Below are positions 1 to 6,527 of a stretch of 8,436 bases of DNA, piece after piece. Each line of letters opens with the position of its first letter. The first letter of the stretch is position 1. Position numbers and translations under genes: made by a program. Source of the stretch: Thermodesulfobacteriota bacterium (GTDB taxonomy: Bacteria > Desulfobacterota > Thermodesulfobacteria > Thermodesulfobacteriales > Thermodesulfatatoraceae); contig JAADCO010000074.1 of assembly GCA_013154385.1 (NCBI GenBank), positions 1-8,436 of the forward strand. The letters are read 5' to 3'. The notes under the pieces are model-generated. The model saw only the letters and a list, made by a program, of their open reading frames with translations, ran no database searches and was not told where the DNA came from.

Positions 1-796
1 GGGTGGAGAGGTTCAGGAAGGAGAAGTCGTCTTCGCGATGGCCGTCGAACCCGCAGGCGAGCACGATCCCTTCGGGGGAAAACTTCTCGACCGCCGGTTC
101 GACGATCTCTTCGAAGAGGCGGAGGACTTCCCGGTCGCCGCTCTCCAGGGGGAGGGGGACGTTTAGGGTGTAGCCCTCACCGGCTCCCCGGCCCCTTTCT
201 TCGGCAAAACCCGTGCCCGGAAAGCTCTGCGCCGGGTCTTCGTGAAGACTCACGTAGAGGACCTGCGGGTCCTCGTAGAAGGCCTCCTGGATTCCGTTTC
301 CGTGGTGGGCGTCCCAGTCGAGGACGAGCACCCGGCGGCCGAAGTTCTCCTGCCAGTAGCGGGCCGCCAGAGCCGCGTTGTTCAGGAGGCAGAAGCCCAG
401 GGCCCGATGACGGGTGGCGTGGTGTCCGGGCGGGCGCACCGGGCAGAGGGCTACGGGCGCTCCTTTCTCGACGAGGTCCACGGCCTTGAGCGCGGCCCCG
501 GCGGCCAGGCGCGCGGTCTCGAAAGAGTCGAAGGAGATTTCGTTGTCCGGGTCGTCAATGAAGGAAAGCCCCTGGAGACAGGCCTCCTCCAGGCGGAGGA
601 GGTATTCTTCGGCGTGTACGAGGAGGAGCTCGTCGAAGGAGGCCGGACGCGGCTCCACGGTCTCGAGGTGTGCGGCAAGCGGCCCGGAGGCCAGGAAGCG
701 CACGATGGCCTCCACGCGCAGGGGGCTTTCGGGATGGCCGTCGGAGAAGCCGTGCCGCTTGAAGGCCGACGTGTAGAGAAGGGGTGTTTTCGCCAT
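1..796 (-). CDS. Histone deacetylase-superfamily zinc amidohydrolase (partial, C-terminus missing)
   Basis: This gene runs off the left edge; 265 residues are visible from an ATG at 794-796. An in-frame TAA lies at 806-808, so this is the only ATG start possible. The fold is the arginase/deacetylase type. An early GHPESPLR motif is at residues 20-27, and RPPGHHA at 121-127 supplies the catalytic His pair (H125, H126). DWDAHHGNG at 160-168 gives zinc ligands D162 and H164, with D160 as charge relay. GFDGH at 249-253 gives the third zinc ligand, D251. These positions track the Aquifex HDLP enzyme closely; the catalytic Tyr would lie beyond the window. The family hydrolyses acetyl-amide bonds on lysines, polyamines or small molecules. 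The GFD rather than GAD form looks more like class II-type bacterial deacetylases than AcuC, but the substrate cannot be read from sequence. No clear Shine-Dalgarno sequence precedes the start. It is divergent from rpsB and probably independent of that operon. Confidence 0.93.
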   Translation of the reverse strand, partial: MAKTPLLYTSAFKRHGFSDGHPESPLRVEAIVRFLASGPLAAHLETVEPRPASFDELLLVHAEEYLLRLEEACLQGLSFIDDPDNEISFDSFETARLAAGAALKAVDLVEKGAPVALCPVRPPGHHATRHRALGFCLLNNAALAARYWQENFGRRVLVLDWDAHHGNGIQEAFYEDPQVLYVSLHEDPAQSFPGTGFAEERGRGAGEGYTLNVPLPLESGDREVLRLFEEIVEPAVEKFSPEGIVLACGFDGHREDDFSFLNLST

Positions 797-857
797 GGGG
801 ATATCTTACCAGACGGAGGTTGTGAAAAAAGAAACTTGCCCTCCTTCTTTCTCTCGG

Positions 858-885
858 TTGCCTTGAAGGACTTTGGGTGTTAAAT
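858..885 (+). promoter_or_regulatory. Candidate sigma-70-type promoter for the rpsB operon
   Basis: TTGCCT (858-863, 4 of 6 to the -35 consensus) is followed after 16 bases by TTAAAT (880-885, 4 of 6 to the -10 consensus). An alternative -10 reading, TAAATA, is preceded by TGT as in an extended -10. This is the most AT-rich spot upstream of rpsB and would give a leader of about 95 bases. No start-site data are available and the matches are imperfect, so the call is tentative. The same AT-rich core could also serve the divergent deacetylase gene. Confidence 0.35.
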
Positions 886-901
886 AGCGGGGCAAAACTC
901 A

Positions 902-961
902 CGCCCGGTCTAGGGGGCGGTGGGGTGTCCGTTTGTTTGCGGATAGCCGCTCCCGGGGCGG
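902..961 (+). promoter_or_regulatory. Structured 5' leader of rpsB (candidate S2 autoregulatory region)
   Basis: Three small GC-rich hairpins can be drawn one after another. CGCCC (902-906) pairs with GGGCG (915-919), TCCG (928-931) with CGGA (940-943), and CCGCTC (947-952) with GGGCGG (956-961, with one T-G pair). An unstructured A-rich stretch and the ribosome binding site follow. In E. coli, S2 represses its own rpsB-tsf mRNA through the leader. Whether this leader does the same is inference; I did not recognise the specific E. coli leader motif here. Confidence 0.35.
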
Positions 962-973
962 AGGAAAAAACCC

Positions 974-982
974 AAAGGAGGT
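974..982 (+). promoter_or_regulatory. Strong ribosome binding site of rpsB
   Basis: AAAGGAGGT is a full match to the anti-Shine-Dalgarno sequence, with 6 bases between it and the ATG at 989. It fixes the rpsB start and fits a highly expressed ribosomal protein gene. Confidence 0.9.
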
Positions 983-988
983 CTTCTC

Positions 989-1852
989 ATGTCTCGACTC
1001 ACCATGAAACAGCTCTTGGAAGCCGGGGTCCATTTCGGGCATCAGACCCGTCGCTGGAACCCCAAGATGAAGCCCTTTATTTTCGGCGAAAGAAACGGCA
1101 TCCACATCATTGATCTTCAACAGACGGTCAAACTTTTCGACGTAGCTTACGATTTTATCGTCGATACCGTGGCCAACGGTGGCAAGGTCCTCTTCGTGGG
1201 GACGAAGCGTCAGGCCCAGGACACGATCAAGGAAGAGGCCGAGCGTTGCGGCATGTACTACGTGAACCATCGTTGGCTCGGTGGGACGCTCACCAACTTC
1301 AAGACCATCCGGCGCAGTGTGGACAAGCTCCGCAAGCTTGAGAGCTGGTTCGAAGACGGGACCATCGAGCGTTTCCCCAAGAAGGAGAGGTTGAAGCTTG
1401 AGCGCCTGAAGCAGAAGCTTGAGCGGAACCTTGGCGGTATCAAGGACATGGAGGAGCTTCCGCAGGCCATCTACATCGTCGATCCGAAGAAAGAGCACAT
1501 CGCCGTGCTCGAGGCCCGAAAGCTCGGCATTCCCATCGTGGCCATCGTGGACACCAACTGCGACCCGGATCTCATCGACTACATCATTCCGGGAAACGAC
1601 GACGCCATCCGGGCCATCAAGCTCCTCACCAGCAAGATCGCCGACGCCTGTCTCGAGGGGCTTTCCCTCTACGAGGAGCGTCTCCAGGCCGAGACGGACA
1701 AGGCCATCGAGGAAGAGATGCTCGAGGCCGCCGAGGCTTCCTCTGAGGACATTGCGGAAAAGATCGTCGAGGAGGCCGTGGCGGAGGCCGAAGCCGGAGA
1801 GAGCGAGGCCGAGGAGTCCGAGAAGGCCGAAGAGAGCAAAGAATCCGCTTAA
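989..1852 (+). CDS. rpsB: 30S ribosomal protein S2 with acidic C-terminal tail
   Basis: S2 is a small-subunit protein bound at the junction of the 30S head and body, needed late in assembly for S1 binding and initiation. The N-terminus carries family hallmarks: LLEAGVHFGHQTRRWNPKM (residues 9-27), IHIIDLQQT (38-46), and NHRWLGGTLTN (93-103). The coiled-coil arm spans about 110-150 and includes a KLERLKQKLER heptad pair. The core ends with PQAIYIVDPKKE (158-169), VDTNCDPD (187-194), IPGNDDAIRAI (200-210) and KLLTSKIADA (211-220). The protein is 287 residues, against about 241 in E. coli. The extra length is a Glu/Ala-rich tail (about 239-287; 20 acidic against 3 Lys in the last 47 residues), probably disordered. 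It is the first gene of the operon. The next gene, tsf, is its usual partner. Confidence 0.98.
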   Translation: MSRLTMKQLLEAGVHFGHQTRRWNPKMKPFIFGERNGIHIIDLQQTVKLFDVAYDFIVDTVANGGKVLFVGTKRQAQDTIKEEAERCGMYYVNHRWLGGTLTNFKTIRRSVDKLRKLESWFEDGTIERFPKKERLKLERLKQKLERNLGGIKDMEELPQAIYIVDPKKEHIAVLEARKLGIPIVAIVDTNCDPDLIDYIIPGNDDAIRAIKLLTSKIADACLEGLSLYEERLQAETDKAIEEEMLEAAEASSEDIAEKIVEEAVAEAEAGESEAEESEKAEESKESA

Positions 1853-1897
1853 ATTTCAAAGCCCGCTTTCAGTCGAGGGCCAAACCATTCGAGCAAT

Positions 1898-1904
1898 AAG
1901 GAGG
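1898..1904 (+). promoter_or_regulatory. Ribosome binding site of tsf
   Basis: AAGGAGG lies 9 bases before the ATG at 1914. It sits in the 61-base rpsB-tsf gap (1853-1913), which otherwise shows only a weak GCCC/GGGC inverted repeat (1861-1864/1877-1880) without a T-tract. I therefore see no intergenic terminator. Confidence 0.8.
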
Positions 1905-1913
1905 AGTTGAACG

Positions 1914-2516
1914 ATGGCGGAGATCACCATGGAGATGATCAAGAAGCTGCGTGAAAAGACCGCAGCGGGCATGATGGATTGTAAGAAGGCCTTGGAAGAG
2001 GCCGGTGGCGATATGGAAAAGGCGGTGGACATCCTGCGCCAGAAGGGTCTGGCGGTGGCGGCCAAGCGCGCGGGCAAGGCCACCAAGGAGGGGGTCGTGG
2101 CCGCCTACATCCACGCCAACAAGAAGCTCGGGGCCATGGTCGAGGTCAACTGCGAGACGGACTTCGTGGCCCGCACGGACGAGTTCCAGCAGTTCGCCTA
2201 CGAACTGGCCATGCACATCGCGGCGGCCAACCCCATCTGCGTGGCGCGCGAGGAGATGCCCGAAGAGATCCTGAACCGCGAGAAGGAGATCTACGTGGCC
2301 CAGGCCAAGGAGAGCGGAAAGCCCGAAAACGTCATCGAAAAGATCGTCCAGGGCAAGCTCGAAAAGTTCTTCAAGGAAAACGTCCTTCTCGAACAGCCCT
2401 TCGTGAAGAACCCCGATCTCACCATCCAGGACCTCCTCAACGAGCTCATGACCAAGACCGGGGAGCGCATCCAGATCCGGCGCTTCACCAGATACGTCGT
2501 GGGTGAGGAGAGCTAA
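1914..2516 (+). CDS. tsf: Elongation factor Ts, short form
   Basis: EF-Ts is the cytoplasmic nucleotide exchange factor that releases GDP from EF-Tu so it can bind GTP and aminoacyl-tRNA again. The N-terminal UBA-like domain (residues 1-50) has the typical LREKTAAGMMDCKKAL run (12-27), GGDMEKAVDILR (31-42) and KGLAVAAKRAGK (44-55). The core follows with EGVVAAYIH (59-67) and VEVNCETDFVAR (76-87), which contains the TDFV motif (82-85) that contacts EF-Tu. At 200 residues it is far shorter than the E. coli protein (283) and resembles the compact single-core form of Thermus and other thermophiles. The C-terminal QPFVKNPDLTIQDLL is also typical. The stop codon TAA directly abuts the pyrH ATG, with the pyrH binding site (GAGGAG, 2505-2510) inside the last tsf codons. 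Confidence 0.97.
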   Translation: MAEITMEMIKKLREKTAAGMMDCKKALEEAGGDMEKAVDILRQKGLAVAAKRAGKATKEGVVAAYIHANKKLGAMVEVNCETDFVARTDEFQQFAYELAMHIAAANPICVAREEMPEEILNREKEIYVAQAKESGKPENVIEKIVQGKLEKFFKENVLLEQPFVKNPDLTIQDLLNELMTKTGERIQIRRFTRYVVGEES

Positions 2517-3248
2517 ATGGCGGAGGACGTTCCGCGTTACCGTCGCATCCTTCTCAAACTTTCCGGGGAGGCCCTCATGGGGAGGGCCTCCTACGGGATA
2601 GATCCCGAAGTCCTGCAAGATCTGGTCGAGGAATTTCGCACCCTCTACGACCTGGGGGTGGAAACCGGTGTGGTCATCGGTGGGGGCAACATCTTTCGCG
2701 GGGTCCAGGGGGTGGCGCAAGGTTTTGATCGGGCCCGGGCGGACTACATGGGGATGCTCGCCACGGTGCTCAACGCCCTGGCGCTGGAAGACAGCCTGAA
2801 AATGGCGGGCCTTCCGGTAAGGAGCGTTTCGGCCCTTCCGGTGCAGGGGGTGATCGAACCCTACGTGCGGGATCGGGTGCTCGAGTATCTGGCGGAGAAG
2901 AAGATCGTCATCTTCGCCGCCGGCACCGGAAACCCGTTCTTCACCACGGACACCGCGGCCACTTTGCGGGCGCTTGAGATCGGGGCCGAAATCCTCTTCA
3001 AGGCAACCAAGGTGGACGGGGTCTATTCGGCTGATCCCATGAAAGATCCTTCTGCTCGAAAATTCGATTATCTTACTTATGACGAAGTCCTGGAGAAGGG
3101 ACTGCGGGTCATGGATCTGACGGCCATCTCCCTGGCCAAGGACCACAATCTTCCCATCCTGGTCTTCAACATGCAGAAACCCGGCAACATCCTCCGGGCC
3201 GTTTCCGGGCAGAAGGTCGGCACGCTCGTAGGAGGTGAGGGGCGATGA
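2517..3248 (+). CDS. pyrH: Uridylate kinase (UMP kinase)
   Basis: The enzyme phosphorylates UMP to UDP with ATP, the committing step to UTP and CTP; the bacterial form is a hexamer of the amino acid kinase fold, usually activated by GTP and inhibited by UTP. Family motifs are all present: LKLSGEAL (residues 13-20, with the nucleotide-binding Lys14), IGGGNIFRG (54-62), ADYMGMLATVLNALAL (75-90), GTGNPFFTTDTAA (136-148), KATKVDGVYSADP (162-174) and VMDLTAISLAKD (198-209). The length, 243 residues, is normal. It starts with no gap after tsf, and its final TGA overlaps the frr start as ATGA (3245-3248), so translation of the three genes is probably coupled. A short AT-rich patch in the coding sequence (3041-3084) departs from the surrounding codon use. 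Confidence 0.98.
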   Translation: MAEDVPRYRRILLKLSGEALMGRASYGIDPEVLQDLVEEFRTLYDLGVETGVVIGGGNIFRGVQGVAQGFDRARADYMGMLATVLNALALEDSLKMAGLPVRSVSALPVQGVIEPYVRDRVLEYLAEKKIVIFAAGTGNPFFTTDTAATLRALEIGAEILFKATKVDGVYSADPMKDPSARKFDYLTYDEVLEKGLRVMDLTAISLAKDHNLPILVFNMQKPGNILRAVSGQKVGTLVGGEGR

Positions 3249-3802
3249 TTAAGGACCTATTAGAGGACGCCAAACGGCGGATGGCCAAATCCGTCAAGAA
3301 CTTTCAGGCCGAAATCGCCAAGATACGCACCGGTCGGGCTTCGGTGGCCCTGGTGGACAGCATCAAGGTGGACTACTACGGCACCGTCATGCCGCTCAAC
3401 CAGATGGCCACCATCACCGTGGCCGACGCGCGGCTGATCGTCATCCAGCCGTGGGACCCTTCGGCTCTCGGGGCCATCGAGAAGGCCATCCAGCGTTCCG
3501 ATCTCGGACTTTCGCCGACCAACGACGGGAAGGTGATTCGCATTGCCGTGCCTCCCCTTACCGAAGAGCGGCGCAAGGAGCTGGTAAAGATGGTCCGCAA
3601 GATGGCCGAAGAGGCGCGGGTGGCGGTGCGCAACATCCGTCGGGACGTGCTCGACGACCTCAAGGAGCTCAAGAAGGAAGGCGAGATCTCCGAGGACGAT
3701 TTCTATCGCGCCCAGGACCAGCTCCAGAAGATCACCGACGAATACATCGGAAAGATCGACCAAATCCTCGAAGAAAAAGAAAAGGACATCATGACCATCT
3801 GA
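3245..3802 (+). CDS. frr: Ribosome recycling factor
   Basis: RRF works with EF-G to split the post-termination ribosome into subunits. The 185-residue length is standard. Domain I, a three-helix bundle, is made of residues about 1-29 and 104-185. Domain II, the beta domain, spans about 30-103. Visible hallmarks are FQAEIAKIRTGRAS (20-33), VDYYGTVMPLNQMATI (42-57), VIQPWDPSALGAIEKAI (66-82), LGLSPTNDGKVIRI (87-100), PPLTEERRKELVK (103-115) and VRNIRRD (128-134), which includes the essential Arg132 (E. coli numbering and here identical). An AGGAGGT binding site (3230-3236) lies 8 bases before the ATG, inside the pyrH 3' end. It overlaps pyrH by 4 bases and is followed after 4 bases by uppS. Confidence 0.98.
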   Translation: MIKDLLEDAKRRMAKSVKNFQAEIAKIRTGRASVALVDSIKVDYYGTVMPLNQMATITVADARLIVIQPWDPSALGAIEKAIQRSDLGLSPTNDGKVIRIAVPPLTEERRKELVKMVRKMAEEARVAVRNIRRDVLDDLKELKKEGEISEDDFYRAQDQLQKITDEYIGKIDQILEEKEKDIMTI

Positions 3803-3806
3803 AGGG

Positions 3807-4538
3807 ATGGCAGAACCAAAGATCGTCAAGATCCCGCAGCACGTAGCCATCATCATGGACGGAAACGGCCGCTGGGCCAAGGCCCGGGGGCTTCCACGCA
3901 TCATGGGCCACCGCGAGGGCATGAAGTCCGTGCGGGCGGTGGTGGAGTGCGCCCGAAAGCTCGGGATAAAGGTCCTTACGCTCTACGCCTTTTCCAAGGA
4001 GAACTGGCAGCGTCCGCGGGAGGAGGTCTCCTTTCTCATGGGCCTCCTTGAGGAGTATCTGCGCCGCGAGGTGGAGGAGCTCCACCAAAAGAACATCCAG
4101 ATCCGGGCCATCGGCGAGCTGGAACTCCTCCCGCGCAACATCCAGGCCCTCCTCAAGGAATCCATCAAGAAGACGGCCGCAAACACGGGCATGATCCTTA
4201 ATCTCGCCTTGAGCTACAGCGGCCGGGCGGAGATCGCGCGCGCGGCGAGACTCCTGGCCGAGGCCTGTCTGCGGGGGGATTTGAAGCCCGAAGAGATCAC
4301 CGAGGACCTCTTCCGACACTATCTCTACACCAACGATCTGCCCGATCCGGACCTCCTCATCCGGACGAGCGGCGAGATGAGGCTCTCGAACTTCCTCCTC
4401 TATCAGTGCGCCTACACCGAGCTCTACATCACGCCGACCCTCTGGCCCGACTTTCGGGAAGATGAGTTTCTCAAGGCCCTCGAGGAGTATCAGCGTCGGG
4501 AACGCCGTTTCGGCAAGATCAGCGAGCAGTTGAACTGA
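3807..4538 (+). CDS. uppS: Undecaprenyl diphosphate synthase (cis-prenyltransferase)
   Basis: It condenses isopentenyl diphosphate onto farnesyl diphosphate in cis to give C55 undecaprenyl diphosphate, the lipid carrier for peptidoglycan and other envelope sugars. The motifs are HVAIIMDGNGRWA (residues 12-24, catalytic Asp18), MGHREG (33-38, His35), TLYAFSKENWQRP (58-70), ALSYSGRAEI (134-143), and LLIRTSGEMRLSNFLLYQ (183-200) followed by YTELY with metal ligand Glu205. The length of 243 residues is normal. The start is the only one possible, because the frame is closed by a TGA at 3792-3794. The purine run GAAGGG touches the ATG with no spacer, so initiation probably depends on ribosomes finishing frr 4 bases upstream. 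The C55 chain length is inferred from the family. Confidence 0.97.
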   Translation: MAEPKIVKIPQHVAIIMDGNGRWAKARGLPRIMGHREGMKSVRAVVECARKLGIKVLTLYAFSKENWQRPREEVSFLMGLLEEYLRREVEELHQKNIQIRAIGELELLPRNIQALLKESIKKTAANTGMILNLALSYSGRAEIARAARLLAEACLRGDLKPEEITEDLFRHYLYTNDLPDPDLLIRTSGEMRLSNFLLYQCAYTELYITPTLWPDFREDEFLKALEEYQRRERRFGKISEQLN

Positions 4539-4539
4539 G

Positions 4540-5325
4540 ATGCATCGGGCCCGCGTTCTTACCGCACTCGTCCTCCTTCCCCTGCTCATCGGGCTCGTGC
4601 TCTATGGGCCGAAGATACTCGTGTGGTTGCTGGTGCTCTCGGCCACCGAGATCGGCTGGTACGAATACGCCCGCATGACGCGCCTTCCCCCGGACCTCTT
4701 CATGGCCGGGGTCTTCGGCCTGTTCGCCGTCCTGCTCGCCCTCTATCTGAACCCCTCTTTCTTCCTCCTTGCCCTCTGGCTCTCGCTCTTTCTGCTCACC
4801 CTCTACTTCCTCGCACGCTTTGCCGGCTACGAGTTCATCGTGCTCTTCGGCTTCTCCCTGGCCGGGATGGTCTATCTCGGCCTCTGCTTCGGCCATCTCT
4901 TCCTGGTCTTCACCCTGGAGCAGGGGCGGCTCTGGCTCCTCGTGCTCCTGGCCGTGGTCTTCGGCACGGACACCGGGGCCTACTACACCGGCCGGGCCCT
5001 GGGACGGCGGCCTTTCGCCCCGCGGGTGAGCCCGAAGAAGACCTGGGAAGGCACCGTTGGCGGCACCCTCTGCGGGATGATGCTCGGGGCCCTGCTCGTC
5101 TTTTGGTTGGATCTGGCCCCGCTCCCGAAGATCCTTCCCTTTCTGGGCGCCGTCTCCGTGGTGGGCCAGATCGGAGACCTCCTCGAATCCATGATCAAGC
5201 GGGCCTGCGGAGTGAAGGATTCAGGGGAGCTCCTCCCCGGTCACGGTGGCCTCCTCGACCGGGTGGACGCCCTGATCTTTGCCGCCCCTCTGTTCTACTG
5301 GGGCCTTTATTTCTTCAAATTTTAG
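4540..5325 (+). CDS. cdsA: Phosphatidate cytidylyltransferase (CDP-diacylglycerol synthase)
   Basis: This integral membrane enzyme makes CDP-diacylglycerol from phosphatidic acid and CTP, the branch-point precursor of bacterial phospholipids. Much of the 261-residue chain is hydrophobic: several transmembrane stretches lie between about residues 5 and 145, with more at 172-190, 197-211 and 244-260. The conserved TDTGAYYTGR (143-152) and SPKKTWEGTVGG (164-175) are present. The full CDP-diglyceride signature lies at 217-243, with key residues S217, K220, R221, K226, D227, H235, G236, G237, D240, R241 and D243. GDLLES just before it supplies D213, a likely metal ligand. It begins one base after uppS and lacks a clear binding site, so translational coupling is likely. 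The product of upstream pyrH leads to CTP, its co-substrate. Confidence 0.97.
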   Translation: MHRARVLTALVLLPLLIGLVLYGPKILVWLLVLSATEIGWYEYARMTRLPPDLFMAGVFGLFAVLLALYLNPSFFLLALWLSLFLLTLYFLARFAGYEFIVLFGFSLAGMVYLGLCFGHLFLVFTLEQGRLWLLVLLAVVFGTDTGAYYTGRALGRRPFAPRVSPKKTWEGTVGGTLCGMMLGALLVFWLDLAPLPKILPFLGAVSVVGQIGDLLESMIKRACGVKDSGELLPGHGGLLDRVDALIFAAPLFYWGLYFFKF

Positions 5326-5360
5326 TGCTTTTTGGCGGGAAAAGGGTTAATTTAAGCCCG

Positions 5361-6527
5361 ATGAACGGGCCACGAAAAATAGCCATTCTCGGTTCCACGG
5401 GCTCCATTGGGCGCAACACCCTGGACGTCATCTCTCGCTTTCCCGAGCGCTTCGAGGTCGTGGCCCTGGCGGCCGGAGAAAACGTCTCCCTCCTCCTCGA
5501 ACAGGCCAAGCGTTTCCGGCCCCGGCTCGTCTCCTGCAAGAACGAGGCCCTTGCCGAACGCATCCGCGCGGAACTTCCCCCGGGAACAGAGCTCCTCACC
5601 GGAAAGGAGGGGGCCGTGGCCGTGGCCACCCATCCCGAGGCCGATCTCGTGGTCTCGGCCATGGTCGGGGCGGTGGGGTTGCTCCCCACCTACGAGGCCG
5701 TAAGGGCCGGAAAGACCCTGGCCCTGGCCAACAAGGAGACCCTGGTCATGGCCGGACGGCTGGTCATGAACGAGGCCCGGTCCCGCGGGGTGAAGATCCT
5801 TCCGGTGGACAGCGAACACTCGGCCATCTTCCAGTGTCTCTCCGCCGGCCGGATCTCCGAGGTGGCCAGACTCATTCTCACCGCTTCCGGCGGCCCCTTT
5901 CGCACCCGGCCTGCGGAGGAGTTTCGCCACGTCACCCCGGAGGAGGCCCTGAAACATCCCAACTGGCAGATGGGGGCGAAGATCACCATTGACTCCGCCA
6001 CCCTCATGAACAAGGGGCTTGAGGTCATCGAGGCCCACTTCCTCTTCGACGTCCCGGCGGAGAAGATCGAGGTCAAGGTCCATCCGCAGAGCATCGTCCA
6101 CTCCCTCGTGGAGTTCGTGGACGGTTCGGTCATCGCTCAGCTCGGCCCGCCGGACATGCGCATCCCCATTGCCTACGCGCTTTCCTACCCGGAAAGGCTT
6201 CCGCTTCGCCTTCCGCGTCTCGATCTGGTGGCGGTCTCGCCCCTTACCTTCGAGGAGCCCGATCTCGAGAAGTTTCCGTGCCTGCGTCTGGCCTACGAGG
6301 CCCTGGCCAAGGGAGGCACGGCCCCGGCGGTGCTCAACGCCGCCAACGAAGTCGCCGTCGAGGCCTTTCTCGCCGGGCGTCTGCGCTTCGACCAGATCCC
6401 GGTTCTGGTGGAACGGGTCCTCGCCTCTGTGCCGGTCTCTCCCGGGGACTCATTGGAAGAAGTGATAGAGGCCGATATACTCGCCAGGATCCACGCCGAA
6501 AAGATCATTGATCAGTTGGAGGTCTGA
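5361..6527 (+). CDS. dxr: 1-deoxy-D-xylulose 5-phosphate reductoisomerase
   Basis: Dxr (IspC) rearranges and reduces DXP to 2-C-methyl-D-erythritol 4-phosphate with NADPH and a divalent metal, the committed step of the MEP isoprenoid pathway; it is the fosmidomycin target. The 388-residue protein shows the nucleotide-binding ILGSTGSIGRNTLDV (residues 9-23), LANKETLVMAG (122-132), PVDSEHSAIFQCL (148-160; metal ligands Asp150 and Glu152), LTASGGPFR (173-181), HPNWQMG (199-205), SATLMNKGLEVIEAHFLF (212-229; metal ligand Glu221) and VHPQSIVHSLVEF (240-252). The frame is open far upstream through cdsA, so the start is chosen by alignment to the family: the ATG is 10 codons before the glycine-rich loop. 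AAAAGGG (5340-5346) is its best binding site, but at 14 bases it is distant. The 35-base gap before it is AT-rich. Its stop overlaps rseP by one base (TGATG). Confidence 0.97.
   Translation: MNGPRKIAILGSTGSIGRNTLDVISRFPERFEVVALAAGENVSLLLEQAKRFRPRLVSCKNEALAERIRAELPPGTELLTGKEGAVAVATHPEADLVVSAMVGAVGLLPTYEAVRAGKTLALANKETLVMAGRLVMNEARSRGVKILPVDSEHSAIFQCLSAGRISEVARLILTASGGPFRTRPAEEFRHVTPEEALKHPNWQMGAKITIDSATLMNKGLEVIEAHFLFDVPAEKIEVKVHPQSIVHSLVEFVDGSVIAQLGPPDMRIPIAYALSYPERLPLRLPRLDLVAVSPLTFEEPDLEKFPCLRLAYEALAKGGTAPAVLNAANEVAVEAFLAGRLRFDQIPVLVERVLASVPVSPGDSLEEVIEADILARIHAEKIIDQLEV

Noticed and set aside
797..830. TAAGAT on the minus strand just before the deacetylase ATG as a -10 box
   Set aside because: No -35 at a proper distance was found, and it would imply a nearly leaderless mRNA; the evidence is too thin to list.
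242..883. 213-codon open frame on the + strand opposite the deacetylase gene
   Set aside because: It is the antisense shadow of a gene with intact catalytic motifs; the translation has no recognisable domain.
1853..1897. Terminator or attenuator between rpsB and tsf
   Set aside because: Only a 4-bp GCCC/GGGC repeat with a 12-base loop and no T-tract is visible.
1869..3146. 425-codon minus-strand open frame opposite tsf and pyrH
   Set aside because: Long antisense frames are expected in high-GC coding DNA; both genes underneath are certain and the product is low-complexity without known motifs.
4623..5360. Upstream extension of the dxr frame through cdsA
   Set aside because: The frame is open by chance inside cdsA; the Pro/Arg/Leu-rich translation is not Dxr, and the family N-terminus starts at the ATG at 5361.
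5326..5360. AT-rich cdsA-dxr gap as an internal promoter or attenuator
   Set aside because: TTGGCG and TTAATT are only 9 bases apart, no other hexamer pair fits, and the CTTTT/AAAAG hairpin (5328-5332/5340-5344) is AT-only and has no following T-tract.
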